A stretch of 19,277 nt of DNA from Pseudomonadota bacterium (GCA_023388335.1 JAEWGL010000162.1:1-19277); one strand, 5' to 3'; counted from the stretch's first letter, positions 1 to 7,817 are shown. The notes: a model not told the origin generated them from the letters alone. A program made the numbers and translations.

Positions 1-1301
1 AGGCACTCAAGGTGACCTACCTCGATTACCGCGGCGAGCTCCGCGAACTCAACCTCGGGCGCTTTTCCCTGTTCCTCGGCGCCCGCGCCTGGGGTTTTAC
101 CGGCGCCTCGCTGCTGCTGTCCACCCAACTGGAGCTGAACCTGGGCAATACCCGCTACGGCAACGACCTGCAGCCCCTCGAACAGGCCACGCGCCCGCCG
201 ACCAGCGATAACCAGGCCCACGTGCAGATCGATAAAGGGCTCATCAGCAAGTTCAACGTGTTCGCCGGCGTCAAGGCCGGCATCCAGGTGACCGGCGCCC
301 TGAACTGGGCCCCGCCTGCGGAAGTCGTCGCCTTGTCCGCCTACCCGATGCTGTCCATCAGCGGCAAGCAGGTACTCAGCCGCACCAGCAGCTGGCTCAC
401 GCTTGCCCGCCTGACCGCGGAAGTCGGCGCGGCCGCAGGCATCGGCGCGCAAGGCGAGTTCGCGCTGTCCCTGCATAAGGGTCGACTGATCCTTTATCTG
501 AAAGCCGCGCTGATCAGCGGGCCCGGGGCCAGCGGCAGTTTCAGGTTCGAAGTCGGGTATGACGCCATCGTCGATATCCTCAATCTGTTCCGACGGGAGT
601 TGCATCGGAACAACAACCAGCCGCCGAAGTGGGTGGATCCAGCCGCAGCGGATTACCTGTCGAAGATGACCGTCATCGGGGCCCTGGGGCTGGATCCTGG
701 GATGGTGTATCTGATGGCATATGACAAAATCATGTCACTTTACGAGGCGTTAAGGCACCCAGACCTAGGAGGGGCGGTCGCGAATACAATCGTTAACTAT
801 CCGAAGAAGCAAGATCTCAAAAATTGGGTCATTCAAGCACCTGCTAGTGCTTTAGGGCCGCTGCTTCATACTCTTACATCCGCTCCGAAGGCATTCGAAG
901 TAAACGCCGCCAACCAACGCTCCTCCGGCAAGTTGAAATACACACTTAACGAATCATATCTAATTCAACAGATAGCCATATCAATGATTATCGAGTGGAT
1001 AGCTGCAGACATAAGTGGGCGCAATACTCAACAACAATTCATTGAAGCGTGCATTAGAATGAATAAATTTGGAGGTCAACCGAAAAATTCTGGGCAGGCA
1101 TACTGCGAAAATAGATTACGCCTTGATACGTTCATGAGAGAACCTGTTCTTCTTCTTGAGCAGCCTCGCGGACGACAGGCGCGAGCCACGTATGACAAAC
1201 ACTCAGGACTTCTTGGGCGTTCAATGGACCATCATTGCAAAATCACCTACTTCAACGGAAACCCAACCAATCCTGCCGGCTTTGCCAAATATGTCGAATA
1301 A
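1..1301 (+). CDS. C-terminal part of a large T6SS effector-like protein (VasX/BTH_I2691-like), 5' end outside window
   Basis: The reading frame is open to the left edge, so the GTG at 12 is probably internal; the same codons occur in the middle of the related fragment at 2461. About 433 residues are visible. The first ~235 are glycine-rich and GC-rich, with segments such as LGRFSLFLGARAWGFTG, FNVFAGVKAGIQVTGAL and GPGASGSFRFEVG, which I recall from the central and C-terminal regions of VasX/BTH_I2691-like T6SS effectors. From about position 720 the DNA turns AT-rich and the protein becomes a separate tail ending with FIEACIRMN, AYCENRLRLDTFMRE and MDHHCKITYFN. The stop overlaps the start of an exported Sel1-repeat gene by 11 bp, as expected for toxin and immunity partners. 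A role as an antibacterial effector delivered by type VI secretion is inferred from family resemblance and context; no catalytic motif is recognisable. It could also be another polymorphic toxin. Confidence 0.6.
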   Translation, partial: ALKVTYLDYRGELRELNLGRFSLFLGARAWGFTGASLLLSTQLELNLGNTRYGNDLQPLEQATRPPTSDNQAHVQIDKGLISKFNVFAGVKAGIQVTGALNWAPPAEVVALSAYPMLSISGKQVLSRTSSWLTLARLTAEVGAAAGIGAQGEFALSLHKGRLILYLKAALISGPGASGSFRFEVGYDAIVDILNLFRRELHRNNNQPPKWVDPAAADYLSKMTVIGALGLDPGMVYLMAYDKIMSLYEALRHPDLGGAVANTIVNYPKKQDLKNWVIQAPASALGPLLHTLTSAPKAFEVNAANQRSSGKLKYTLNESYLIQQIAISMIIEWIAADISGRNTQQQFIEACIRMNKFGGQPKNSGQAYCENRLRLDTFMREPVLLLEQPRGRQARATYDKHSGLLGRSMDHHCKITYFNGNPTNPAGFAKYVE

Positions 1302-2271
1302 ATTCACCAAACAATGGATCCTGGCTTTAGGGTTAGCTCTAACGCTCATCGCTTCAGCGACAAATACTTTTGCCAGTAGCTATAATCAGTACGAGGTCAG
1401 GCACGCAAAGCTTTTGTACAACCAGCGCAAGCCCTCCATTCCAGCCCTAAAAATAGCTGCTGCAACCGGAGATGCTGAATCGCAGTTCTTACTGGCTGAA
1501 GAATTACGCGGTCCAACACAAATCATGAACCCTGAAGCTTTACGCTGGTATGAAAAATCCGCGCTGCAGGGCGACATGTACGCGATGTTCCGCTTGTCAA
1601 ATAAGCAATACGATTTATGTATAGTCATCAATAGTTGCTCGCAAGGCTCAAGGTCACCGGCAGAATGGAAGAAGCAGCTAATTTCGATAGCCGAGAAAAA
1701 AACTGCCGAAGGCGATAGTGAGGCCATGGCAATACTATATTTGATATCCGGCGACTTAAAATGGCTAAAAAATTCCGCCAACGCTGGAAATCCTGAATCC
1801 CAATGGTTACTTGCTAACAAATACAAAGAAGGCAACGGCTTCTTCTGGCCGGGGCAGCGTGACAAAGAAATTGAAAACCAACTCAAGCTATCCGCCAAGG
1901 CTATGTTTCCCAGAGCCATTATTGAATATGCTGCGCTACTTGGGAGGCGTGGTGAATCAGACAAGGGTAGGCAATGGTATCTAAAAGCTGTTGAGCTAAG
2001 CTACGCGATTGCAGTTTCAAGCTACGCTTACCTGCTTGAGACTGGCGACACCTACAACATACAGAAAGATCCAGTCCAAGCATATGCGCTTAACACTATA
2101 CTACTGGAGCTGGACGGCGGTGGCGGACTTGACATGGGTGCCAAACACAGCATAGAAGAATTAAAAAAACAGCTTTCTTTGTCAGAGATCAAGCATGCAC
2201 TGGATTATGCGGAGCAATGGAAGCAACAGCATCCACCGCTTTCCTTTTATCGAATTAAACTGGGTATGTAA
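1291..2271 (+). CDS. Exported Sel1-repeat protein, probable immunity protein to the preceding effector
   Basis: This 326-residue protein starts at the ATG at 1291. The frame stays open upstream to 1156, but this start gives a clear signal peptide: a basic MSNKFTKQW start, a hydrophobic core LALGLALTLIASA and probable cleavage after TFA near residue 27, so it should act in the periplasm. The mature part contains Sel1/TPR-like helical repeats, for example AATGDAESQFLLAEELRG with ALRWYEKSALQGDMYAMFRL, SANAGNPESQWLLANKYKEG and GRQWYLKAVELSYAIAVSSY, and ends with HPPLSFYRIKLGM. Exported Sel1-like proteins are known immunity partners of some T6SS effectors, such as those next to PldB in P. aeruginosa. 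The start overlaps the effector stop by 11 bp with no good Shine-Dalgarno sequence, which suggests translational coupling. The DNA is AT-rich compared with the rest of the window. The Sel1 family and signal peptide are well supported; the immunity role is inference. Confidence 0.75.
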   Translation: MSNKFTKQWILALGLALTLIASATNTFASSYNQYEVRHAKLLYNQRKPSIPALKIAAATGDAESQFLLAEELRGPTQIMNPEALRWYEKSALQGDMYAMFRLSNKQYDLCIVINSCSQGSRSPAEWKKQLISIAEKKTAEGDSEAMAILYLISGDLKWLKNSANAGNPESQWLLANKYKEGNGFFWPGQRDKEIENQLKLSAKAMFPRAIIEYAALLGRRGESDKGRQWYLKAVELSYAIAVSSYAYLLETGDTYNIQKDPVQAYALNTILLELDGGGGLDMGAKHSIEELKKQLSLSEIKHALDYAEQWKQQHPPLSFYRIKLGM

Positions 2272-2301
2272 AGCGCATGCAAAACTTGAGATTCATGAAT
2301 A

Positions 2302-2912
2302 AATTTTTATCGACACCTCCACCAGGCGGTGAACATCAAAGGGCCCAGCTTCAACCTGGTGAAAGGCTTCGAGAGCAGCGCCGAGATCACCTTCGACATT
2401 CACCTGGCCCATGGCGAAGTGGAAGTGTTCAAGAAGGACTTTCCCGAGCGGGCGAAAGCCCAGGCGCTCAAGGTGGCCCTCGATTACCGCGGCGACGTCC
2501 GCGAACTCAACCTCGGGCGCTTTTCCCTGTCCCTCGGTGCCCGCGCCTGGGGTCGATATCCTCAATTTGTTCCGGCGGGAGTTGCATCGGAACAACAAAT
2601 CTCATGGATCGCAAGCAGTCATTCCAGTGCAGCTAGCAAAGCGCTTTTTATCGAAAGCTGTATAAGGATGAATAATTCGGGACCTCGCCATCTTCGAGAG
2701 AACAAGCTTATTGTGAGAACCGATTCAAACTAGACCAATTCATGAGGGAGGCTGTCAGACGCTTTGAGTACAGAGCCGGAGACTTGATGCGACAAGAATA
2801 CCTCGACACGGCCAGATTACTAGGCTCCGAAATGGACATGCACTGCAGGATCACATACTTCAACAATAGGTCATCCGCAGGATTTTCCAAGTACTCGCCC
2901 TATGATCATTAG
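2302..2912 (+). pseudogene. Decayed second copy of the effector C-terminus (orphan toxin module)
   Basis: From about 2302 the frame reads HLHQAVNIKGPSFNL and on through a stretch nearly identical in DNA to the effector at positions 1-95. At ARAWG (about 2545-2553) it jumps to DNA matching 572-615, skipping 476 nt of the upstream copy. Because 476 is not a multiple of three, VDILNLFRRELHRNN is present in DNA but out of frame. A second jump leads to SWIASSHSSAASKALFIESC, which matches the effector near residue 328 onward. Another frame change near 2680-2700 leads into QAYCENRFKLDQFMRE and MDMHCRITYFN, ending at TAG 2910-2912. No single frame spans the module, so it cannot make a full toxin. Its end overlaps the next Sel1 gene by 11 bp, exactly as in the intact pair. 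Residues of the tail are roughly half identical to the upstream tail, so this is a diverged allele rather than a fresh duplicate. Confidence 0.75.
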
Positions 2913-3878
2913 CGTTTCGCGTATTCGCGCAGCCCTAGCCGCAAGCTTATTAATTATGGAGATAAGCCAACCTACTCTTGCCCTTGAGCCAGAACGAGAA
3001 CCGAACAATATTGGCCTTGTATTATTTAGTCAGCGAAAGCCTGCGACGCTTCAACTGGAGAATGCTGCGAAAGCCGGCGACGCTGAATCTCAGTTTTATC
3101 TTGCTGAGGAACTGCGTAATAAAGCGCGAAGCATTACACCAGAAGCAGCATTCTGGTATGAAAAAGCCGCGTTGAAAGGCGACATATATTCGTTGTATCG
3201 GCTTGCCACTATGGATAACGACTTATGCATGCTCATGGAGAATTGCCCAATATCCGGAAAAAAACATCTGTGGTGGAGGGAGGTACTGCAGCACGTGCTG
3301 GAAGCTCGAATTCAGAATGGCGATGGTGAAGCCATGCAGATGATGTATATGCTCTCTACAGATTTTCAATGGCTTAAAAAATCGGCCGCGGCCGGGTACG
3401 CTGAGGCTCAATGCTGGCTAGCTGATAAATACCTAGACGGGAAGGGTTTCTTTTGGCCTGGGCAACGTAACGCTGAGAGTATGCGACTCTTGAAGCTATG
3501 TGCGGAAGGCGGAAATCCTCAGGGGATTAATAGATAGGCAGCAACATTATTGCAGCAAGGCGACGTCGAGGGCGCTCAACACTGGCTACTCAGAGGCGTT
3601 GAAATAGCTTTCGGTCCTTCGGTCGCGAATTATGCAATTAGCCTAGAAGATGGAAAATACTACAATTTTTCACCCGACCTCATTACCGCTTACAGCCTGA
3701 ACTTGCTACTCACCGAACTGGATGGGGTGCAAGCATGAAGGAAACTGCGCTGTACGCGATAAAAAACCTATCAAGCAGGCTCACTCCCAATGAAATAGAG
3801 ACGGCCAAGATTCGCGCGGAGCACTGGCGGGTCGCACACCCTCCTCTATCGTTCTATCCACCAAAGCTGGAAAATTAA
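2902..3878 (+). pseudogene. Disrupted Sel1-repeat immunity-like gene (second copy)
   Basis: The gene starts at ATG 2902 with a signal peptide (basic MIISVSRIRAALAASLL start, likely cleavage after TLA near residue 27). It then follows the upstream Sel1 gene repeat by repeat: AAKAGDAESQFYLAEELRN, AFWYEKAALKGDIYSLYRLA, SAAAGYAEAQCWLADKYLDG and FFWPGQR. A TAG at 3535-3537 interrupts it at residue 212, where the intact copy has Tyr (IIEYAALL against INR-stop-AATLL). The same frame then continues to a TGA at 3736-3738. The remaining C-terminus, ending in HPPLSFYPPKLEN, lies in another frame from about 3735 to the TAA at 3876. The locus therefore carries one nonsense change and one frameshift. A 211-residue exported fragment with the first repeats could still be made. 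The match of all three pieces to the intact gene makes the pseudogene call strong, unless sequencing errors explain both lesions. Confidence 0.82.
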
Positions 3879-3927
3879 CGATATAACTAACACCTGTCTG
3901 TACAGCGCAGCCAGACCGTACCTGATG

Positions 3928-3954
3928 GTTCAGAAATTCCTGAACTGATTATTT
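3928..3954 (+). terminator. Weak hairpin after the toxin/immunity island
   Basis: A perfect 6-bp stem, GTTCAG at 3928-3933 and CTGAAC at 3940-3945 with the loop AAATTC, is followed by the T-rich TGATTATTT. It lies 50 nt after the last codon of the broken Sel1 gene. The stem is short and not very GC-rich, so terminator function is only a possibility. Confidence 0.3.
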
Positions 3955-4018
3955 GCCTCCAGGGATTCTTCCGATGGCCGCAGCTCACCAGAATCCCCTC
4001 ACGACAATCACAATAATC

Positions 4019-4426
4019 ATGAGGCCCCTCGTGGACCACACTCTCCAGGCCCAGGTACGGCAAGCCGCCGCCAACCTTGTGGATGCCTTCGCCAGCAATG
4101 ACACCGAGCGCTACTTCGCGTGTTTCAGCGAAGACGCCAGCTTCCTCTTCCACACCTTGCCGGAGCCGCTGCACACGCGTAGCGCCTACCAGGACCTCTG
4201 GCGGCAATGGCAGGCCGAAGGCTTCGCCGTGCTCGGTTGCCAGTCGAGCAATGCCAGCGTGAGCCTGCAAGGCGAGGTAGCGATCTTCATGCACGATGTA
4301 GCCACCCACATCCGCATCGGCGGCGCGGAGCATCACCTGCAGGAGCGTGAAACCATCGTCTTGCGCCGGCACGGCGAACGCTGGCTGGCCTGTCATGAGC
4401 ATTTGTCGGTCGTCACCACGGCCTGA
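4019..4426 (+). CDS. NTF2/SnoaL-like small protein
   Basis: This protein of about 135 residues has the pattern of a cone-shaped NTF2-like (SnoaL/DUF4440) fold: an N-terminal helix with LVDAFASNDTERYFACFSED, a short loop segment FLFHTLPEPLHTRSAYQDLW, and then alternating strands with VSLQGEVAIFMHDVATHI and a final GERWLACHEHLSVV. Such proteins are small enzymes or ligand-binding subunits; the substrate cannot be read from the sequence. Two starts are possible. ATG 4019 has no clear ribosome-binding site, while GTG 4031 is preceded by GAGG with 6-nt spacing and may be the true start. It lies 93 bp upstream of the permease gene on the same strand, so it probably belongs to that transport and oxidation unit. 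Confidence 0.75.
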   Translation: MRPLVDHTLQAQVRQAAANLVDAFASNDTERYFACFSEDASFLFHTLPEPLHTRSAYQDLWRQWQAEGFAVLGCQSSNASVSLQGEVAIFMHDVATHIRIGGAEHHLQERETIVLRRHGERWLACHEHLSVVTTA

Positions 4427-4470
4427 CCTTTTCCGGCGGCCCTGCCGCCACTGCCAACGCACCCTAAAAA

Positions 4471-4493
4471 GGCCGCGCGCACCTGCGCGGGCC
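4471..4493 (+). other. Strong hairpin between the NTF2-like gene and the permease gene
   Basis: GGCC and CGCGC on the left arm, with a single bulged G, pair with GCGCG and GGCC on the right arm around an ACCT loop. No T-tract follows, so it is not a standard terminator. It could stabilise or attenuate the transcript between the two genes. The Shine-Dalgarno GGAG of the permease gene (4509-4512) lies outside the stem. Confidence 0.35.
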
Positions 4494-4519
4494 AACAACA
4501 ACAGCGCTGGAGCCCTGCG

Positions 4520-6019
4520 ATGAGCCAATCGACCGGTATCGAAACCAACGGTGTCGAACAGATACCCGACCACCAACGGCATGCCTCGCCGACCGACCTG
4601 TTCCGCCTGATCTTCGGCGGGGCCAATACCTTTGCCACCGCCGTGCTGGGTAGCTTCCCAGTGCTGTTCGGCCTGTCCTTCGAGGCCGGCGTGTGGGCGA
4701 TTATCCTCGGCGTCGCCGTCGGCGCGCTGATTCTTGCACCGATGGGGTTGTTCGGCGCCCTCAACGGCACCAACAACGCAGTCTCCTCCGGTGCGCACTT
4801 CGGTGTCCACGGGCGCATCGTCGGCTCGTTCCTGTCGCTGCTGACCGCCGTGGCATTCTTCTCGCTGTCGGTGTGGAGCTCGGGTGACGCGCTGGTCGGT
4901 GGCGCCAAGCGCCTGGTCGGGCTGCCGGAAACCGACCTGACCCTAGGCTTGGCCTACGGCCTGTTCGCGGTGCTGGTGCTGATCGTCTGCATCTTCGGCT
5001 TCCGCTTCATGCTGTGGGTCAACAAGATCGCGGTCACGGCCTCCAGCCTGCTGTTCCTGCTGGGCATCGTCGCCTTTGCCGGGCCGTTCGACAGCAGCTT
5101 CGCCGGCAGCGTGAACATCGGCCAGCCGGGCTTCTGGGCCGCGTTCGTCGGCGCGGTGATCCTGGCCATGAGCAACCCGGTGTCCTTTGGTGCATTTCTC
5201 GGCGACTGGTCGCGCTACATCCCTCGCCAGACGCCGAAGGCGCGCATCATGCTGGCGGTGATCGCCGCCCAGGCCGGTACCCTCATCCCGTTCTTCTTCG
5301 GCCTGTGCACGGCCACCCTGGTGGCGACCCAAGCCCCAGCGTACATCGAGGCCAACAACTACGTGGGCGGCCTGCTGGCCATTTCGCCGACCTGGTTCTT
5401 CCTGCCGGTGTGCCTGATCGCGGTGATCGGCGGCATGTCCACCGGCACCACGGCGCTGTACGGCACAGGCCTGGACATGTCCAGCGTGTTCCCGCGCCTG
5501 CTCAGCCGCGCAGGCGCCACCCTGCTGATTGGCGTGGCGGCCATCGCCTTCATCTTCATCGGCCGCTTCACCTTCAACCTGGTGCAGAGCGTGTCGACCT
5601 TCGCCGTGCTGATCATCACCTGCACCAGCCCTTGGATGGTGATCATGATCCTCGGCCTGATCACCCGCCGCGGCTTCTACCATGCCGACGACCTGCAGGT
5701 CTTCACCCGCGGCCAGCGCGGCGGCCATTACTGGTTCCAGCATGGCTGGAACTGGCGCGGCATGGGCGCCTGGATCCCCAGCGCGGTGGTCGGTCTGAGC
5801 TTCGTCAACCTGCCTGGCCAGTTCGTTGGCCCGCTGGGCGAGCTGGCCGGCGGCATCGACCTCAGCTTGCCGATCACCTTGGGCCTGGCTGGCATGCTCT
5901 ACCTGACGCTGCTCAACCTCTTCCCCGAACCTGCCGCGGTATACGGCCCCAAGGGCCCGCGCTGGGTGCGCGCGAAAGGCGCCACCTACGCCGTCCCGGG
6001 CACCGCCGAAATCGCCTGA
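4520..6019 (+). CDS. NCS1-family permease (purine/cytosine permease type)
   Basis: This 499-residue integral membrane protein has about twelve hydrophobic segments, the usual size and topology for NCS1 (nucleobase:cation symporter-1) permeases such as CodB and related purine-cytosine transporters. Typical features are the short cytoplasmic N-terminus with IETNGVEQIPDHQR, the first helix region LFRLIFGGANTFATAVLGSF, and the polar stretch SNPVSFGAFLGDWSRYIP in mid-protein, which corresponds to the conserved region around transmembrane helices 5 and 6. ATG 4520 has a good Shine-Dalgarno GGAG seven bases upstream. The ALDH gene begins 21 bp after its stop, so the two are almost certainly co-transcribed and probably handle the same compound. 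Known NCS1 substrates are nucleobases, hydantoins, allantoin, thiamine and related heterocycles; which one applies here is unknown. Confidence 0.85.
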   Translation: MSQSTGIETNGVEQIPDHQRHASPTDLFRLIFGGANTFATAVLGSFPVLFGLSFEAGVWAIILGVAVGALILAPMGLFGALNGTNNAVSSGAHFGVHGRIVGSFLSLLTAVAFFSLSVWSSGDALVGGAKRLVGLPETDLTLGLAYGLFAVLVLIVCIFGFRFMLWVNKIAVTASSLLFLLGIVAFAGPFDSSFAGSVNIGQPGFWAAFVGAVILAMSNPVSFGAFLGDWSRYIPRQTPKARIMLAVIAAQAGTLIPFFFGLCTATLVATQAPAYIEANNYVGGLLAISPTWFFLPVCLIAVIGGMSTGTTALYGTGLDMSSVFPRLLSRAGATLLIGVAAIAFIFIGRFTFNLVQSVSTFAVLIITCTSPWMVIMILGLITRRGFYHADDLQVFTRGQRGGHYWFQHGWNWRGMGAWIPSAVVGLSFVNLPGQFVGPLGELAGGIDLSLPITLGLAGMLYLTLLNLFPEPAAVYGPKGPRWVRAKGATYAVPGTAEIA

Positions 6020-6040
6020 TCTGCTGACTGGAACCTGACC

Positions 6041-7471
6041 ATGACTTCATCACACTACATCGATGGCCACTGGCTAGAAGGCGCTGGCGCCGACTGCATC
6101 ACCGTCCATGACCCAGCCCTGGGCCAGCCGTTCGCCGAACTGAGGGCCGCCAGCGTCAAGCAGGTCGACCAGGCCGTCGCCGCCGCGCGCCAGGCGTTGC
6201 CGGGCTGGAAAAGCGTCAGTGCCGGCGAGCGTGCCCTTTACCTGCGCGGCTTCGCTGAACAGCTTGGCCAGCGCCGGGAGGCCTTGATCACCCTGCAGAT
6301 GCAGAACAATGGCAAGCCGCGTCACGAAGCCGAAGTGGACCTGGACGACGCGGTGGCCACCTTCACCTACTACGCCGAGCTGGCCGAACAGCTGCTACAA
6401 AAGAACCGCGACGTACCCCTGGCCGTGCCTGGCTTCAAGGCCCGTACGCGCCTGGAACCGGTGGGCGTGGTTGGCCTGATCGTGCCTTGGAACTTCCCAC
6501 TGGTAACCAGTGCCTGGAAGCTCGCCCCGGCCCTGGCCGCTGGCTGCACCGTGGTGCTCAAACCGTCCGAGATCACCCCACTGGTCGAGCAGGTCTACGG
6601 CCAGATCGCCGATGCCCTGGGCCTGCCGCCTGGCGTGCTGAACATCATCAATGGCAAGGCCGAGATCGGTGCAGCCCTGAGCGCCCACAATGGCCTGGAC
6701 AAGCTCTCCTTCACCGGTAGCAATGCCGTCGGCAGCCAGGTGATGCGTAGCGCGGCGGCCCAGTGCAAACCGGTTACGCTTGAGCTGGGCGGCAAATCGG
6801 CGATCATCGTGTTCGACGATTGCGACCTGGACCAGGCGGTGGAGTGGATCGTCGCCGGCATCAGCTGGAACGCGGGCCAGATGTGCTCGGCGACCTCACG
6901 CCTGCTGGTGCAGGACGGTATCGCCGAGGCGCTGTTGCCACGCCTGAAGGCTGCATTCGAACGCCTGCGCGTGGGCAACCCGTTCAGCGAAGAGGTCGAC
7001 ATGGGCCCGTTGACCAGCCAGGGCCAATGGCTCAAGGTCGCCGCCTATTTCGCCCTCGCCCGGGAAGAAGGCCTGAACTGCCTCGCCGGTGGCCACACCC
7101 TTGATCGCCAAGGCTGGTTCGCGAGCCCGACGCTCTATGTCGACGTTCCCCACGACAGCCGCCTGTGGACCGAAGAGATCTTCGGCCCGGTACTCTGCGC
7201 GCAGCGCTTCAGCAGCGAAGAGCAGGCCATCGCCCTAGCCAACGACAGCCGCTTCGGCCTGGTCGCCACCGTCTGCTCCGCCGACCTTGAACGCGCCAAG
7301 CGTGTGGCCGATGCCCTGGAAGTCGGGCATGTGTGGATCAACTCGATCCAGGCGGTGTTCGTCGAAACTTCGTGGGGTGGCACCAAGGGCAGCGGCATCG
7401 GCCGCGAGCTGGGGCCTTGGGGATTGGCGGCGTATCAGGCGGTGAAGCACGTGACCCGTTGCTTCGGCTGA
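6041..7471 (+). CDS. NAD(P)-dependent aldehyde dehydrogenase, betaine-aldehyde-dehydrogenase-like
   Basis: This 476-residue protein is full length for the ALDH superfamily. It oxidises an aldehyde to the acid with NAD(P)+ in the cytoplasm. The catalytic set is visible: the oxyanion Asn151 in PWNFP (150-153 for WNFP), Lys174 in VVLKPSE for cofactor binding, the general base Glu248 in LELGGKS, the nucleophile Cys282 in NAGQMCSA, and the EEIFGPVL motif later on. The overall pattern is closest to the betaine/amino-aldehyde dehydrogenase branch, but substrate cannot be assigned from sequence. It starts 21 bp after the NCS1 permease, which suggests that an imported compound is converted to an aldehyde elsewhere and then oxidised here. 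No dedicated amidase, oxidase or aminotransferase sits next to it in the window. Confidence 0.9.
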   Translation: MTSSHYIDGHWLEGAGADCITVHDPALGQPFAELRAASVKQVDQAVAAARQALPGWKSVSAGERALYLRGFAEQLGQRREALITLQMQNNGKPRHEAEVDLDDAVATFTYYAELAEQLLQKNRDVPLAVPGFKARTRLEPVGVVGLIVPWNFPLVTSAWKLAPALAAGCTVVLKPSEITPLVEQVYGQIADALGLPPGVLNIINGKAEIGAALSAHNGLDKLSFTGSNAVGSQVMRSAAAQCKPVTLELGGKSAIIVFDDCDLDQAVEWIVAGISWNAGQMCSATSRLLVQDGIAEALLPRLKAAFERLRVGNPFSEEVDMGPLTSQGQWLKVAAYFALAREEGLNCLAGGHTLDRQGWFASPTLYVDVPHDSRLWTEEIFGPVLCAQRFSSEEQAIALANDSRFGLVATVCSADLERAKRVADALEVGHVWINSIQAVFVETSWGGTKGSGIGRELGPWGLAAYQAVKHVTRCFG

Positions 7472-7517
7472 CGCACCCGCTTAAGGTGTCGATAAGGTCT
7501 CAACGGGAGGTCTCATC

Positions 7518-7763
7518 ATGGATTACAACGATAAGCTCATCGAAGACACCGTACTTGCGCTGCTCGCCCTCTATAGCTTCAACGGCGGTCAGGCCTGGAA
7601 GCGCTTCGATTTCGAGATCATGAATCGCCTGCACGAACAGGGAATGATCAGCCAGCCGCGGGGCAGGGCCGAATCGGTAAGGCTCTCGTCAGAAGGCCTG
7701 GAACGCGGACAGCAGATTGCCGGCCGGTTATTCGGGATTGCCACACCGCGATCGTCGAGCTGA
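7518..7763 (+). CDS. DUF6429 family small protein
   Basis: This 81-residue soluble protein starts MDYNDKLIEDTVLALLALYS and contains AWKRFDFEIMNRLHEQGMIS and VRLSSEGLERGQQIAGRLF, the pattern of the DUF6429 family of unknown function. ATG 7518 has a strong Shine-Dalgarno GGGAGG about eight bases upstream. The mix of short helices with a final strand-like VRLSSEG turn looks like a small winged-helix or DNA-binding-like fold, but that is only an impression. It lies 46 bp after the ALDH gene and could be read through from that operon, although the family is usually found alone. Confidence 0.8.
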   Translation: MDYNDKLIEDTVLALLALYSFNGGQAWKRFDFEIMNRLHEQGMISQPRGRAESVRLSSEGLERGQQIAGRLFGIATPRSSS

Positions 7764-7817
7764 AACGGCGAAGCTGATTGTTCGATGGTCCAGGGCCTTT
7801 GCCGATCACCGTGCAAT

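Noticed and set aside
1156..1290. Upstream extension of the first Sel1 gene (45 extra codons)
   Set aside because: It would bury the signal peptide inside the protein and overlap the toxin tail in another frame; the ATG at 1291 gives a proper signal sequence and the same 11-bp overlap as the second copy.
2272..3878. Insertion sequence as cause of the duplicated module
   Set aside because: No transposase, terminal inverted repeats or target duplication is visible; homologous cassette exchange explains it better.
3887..4810. Long minus-strand frame opposite the NTF2-like and permease genes
   Set aside because: Low-complexity composition mirrors the codon bias of the opposite strand; both plus-strand genes match known families.
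5014..6027. Second long plus-strand frame inside the permease gene
   Set aside because: Arg/Pro/His-rich translation typical of a shifted frame of a GC-rich membrane protein.
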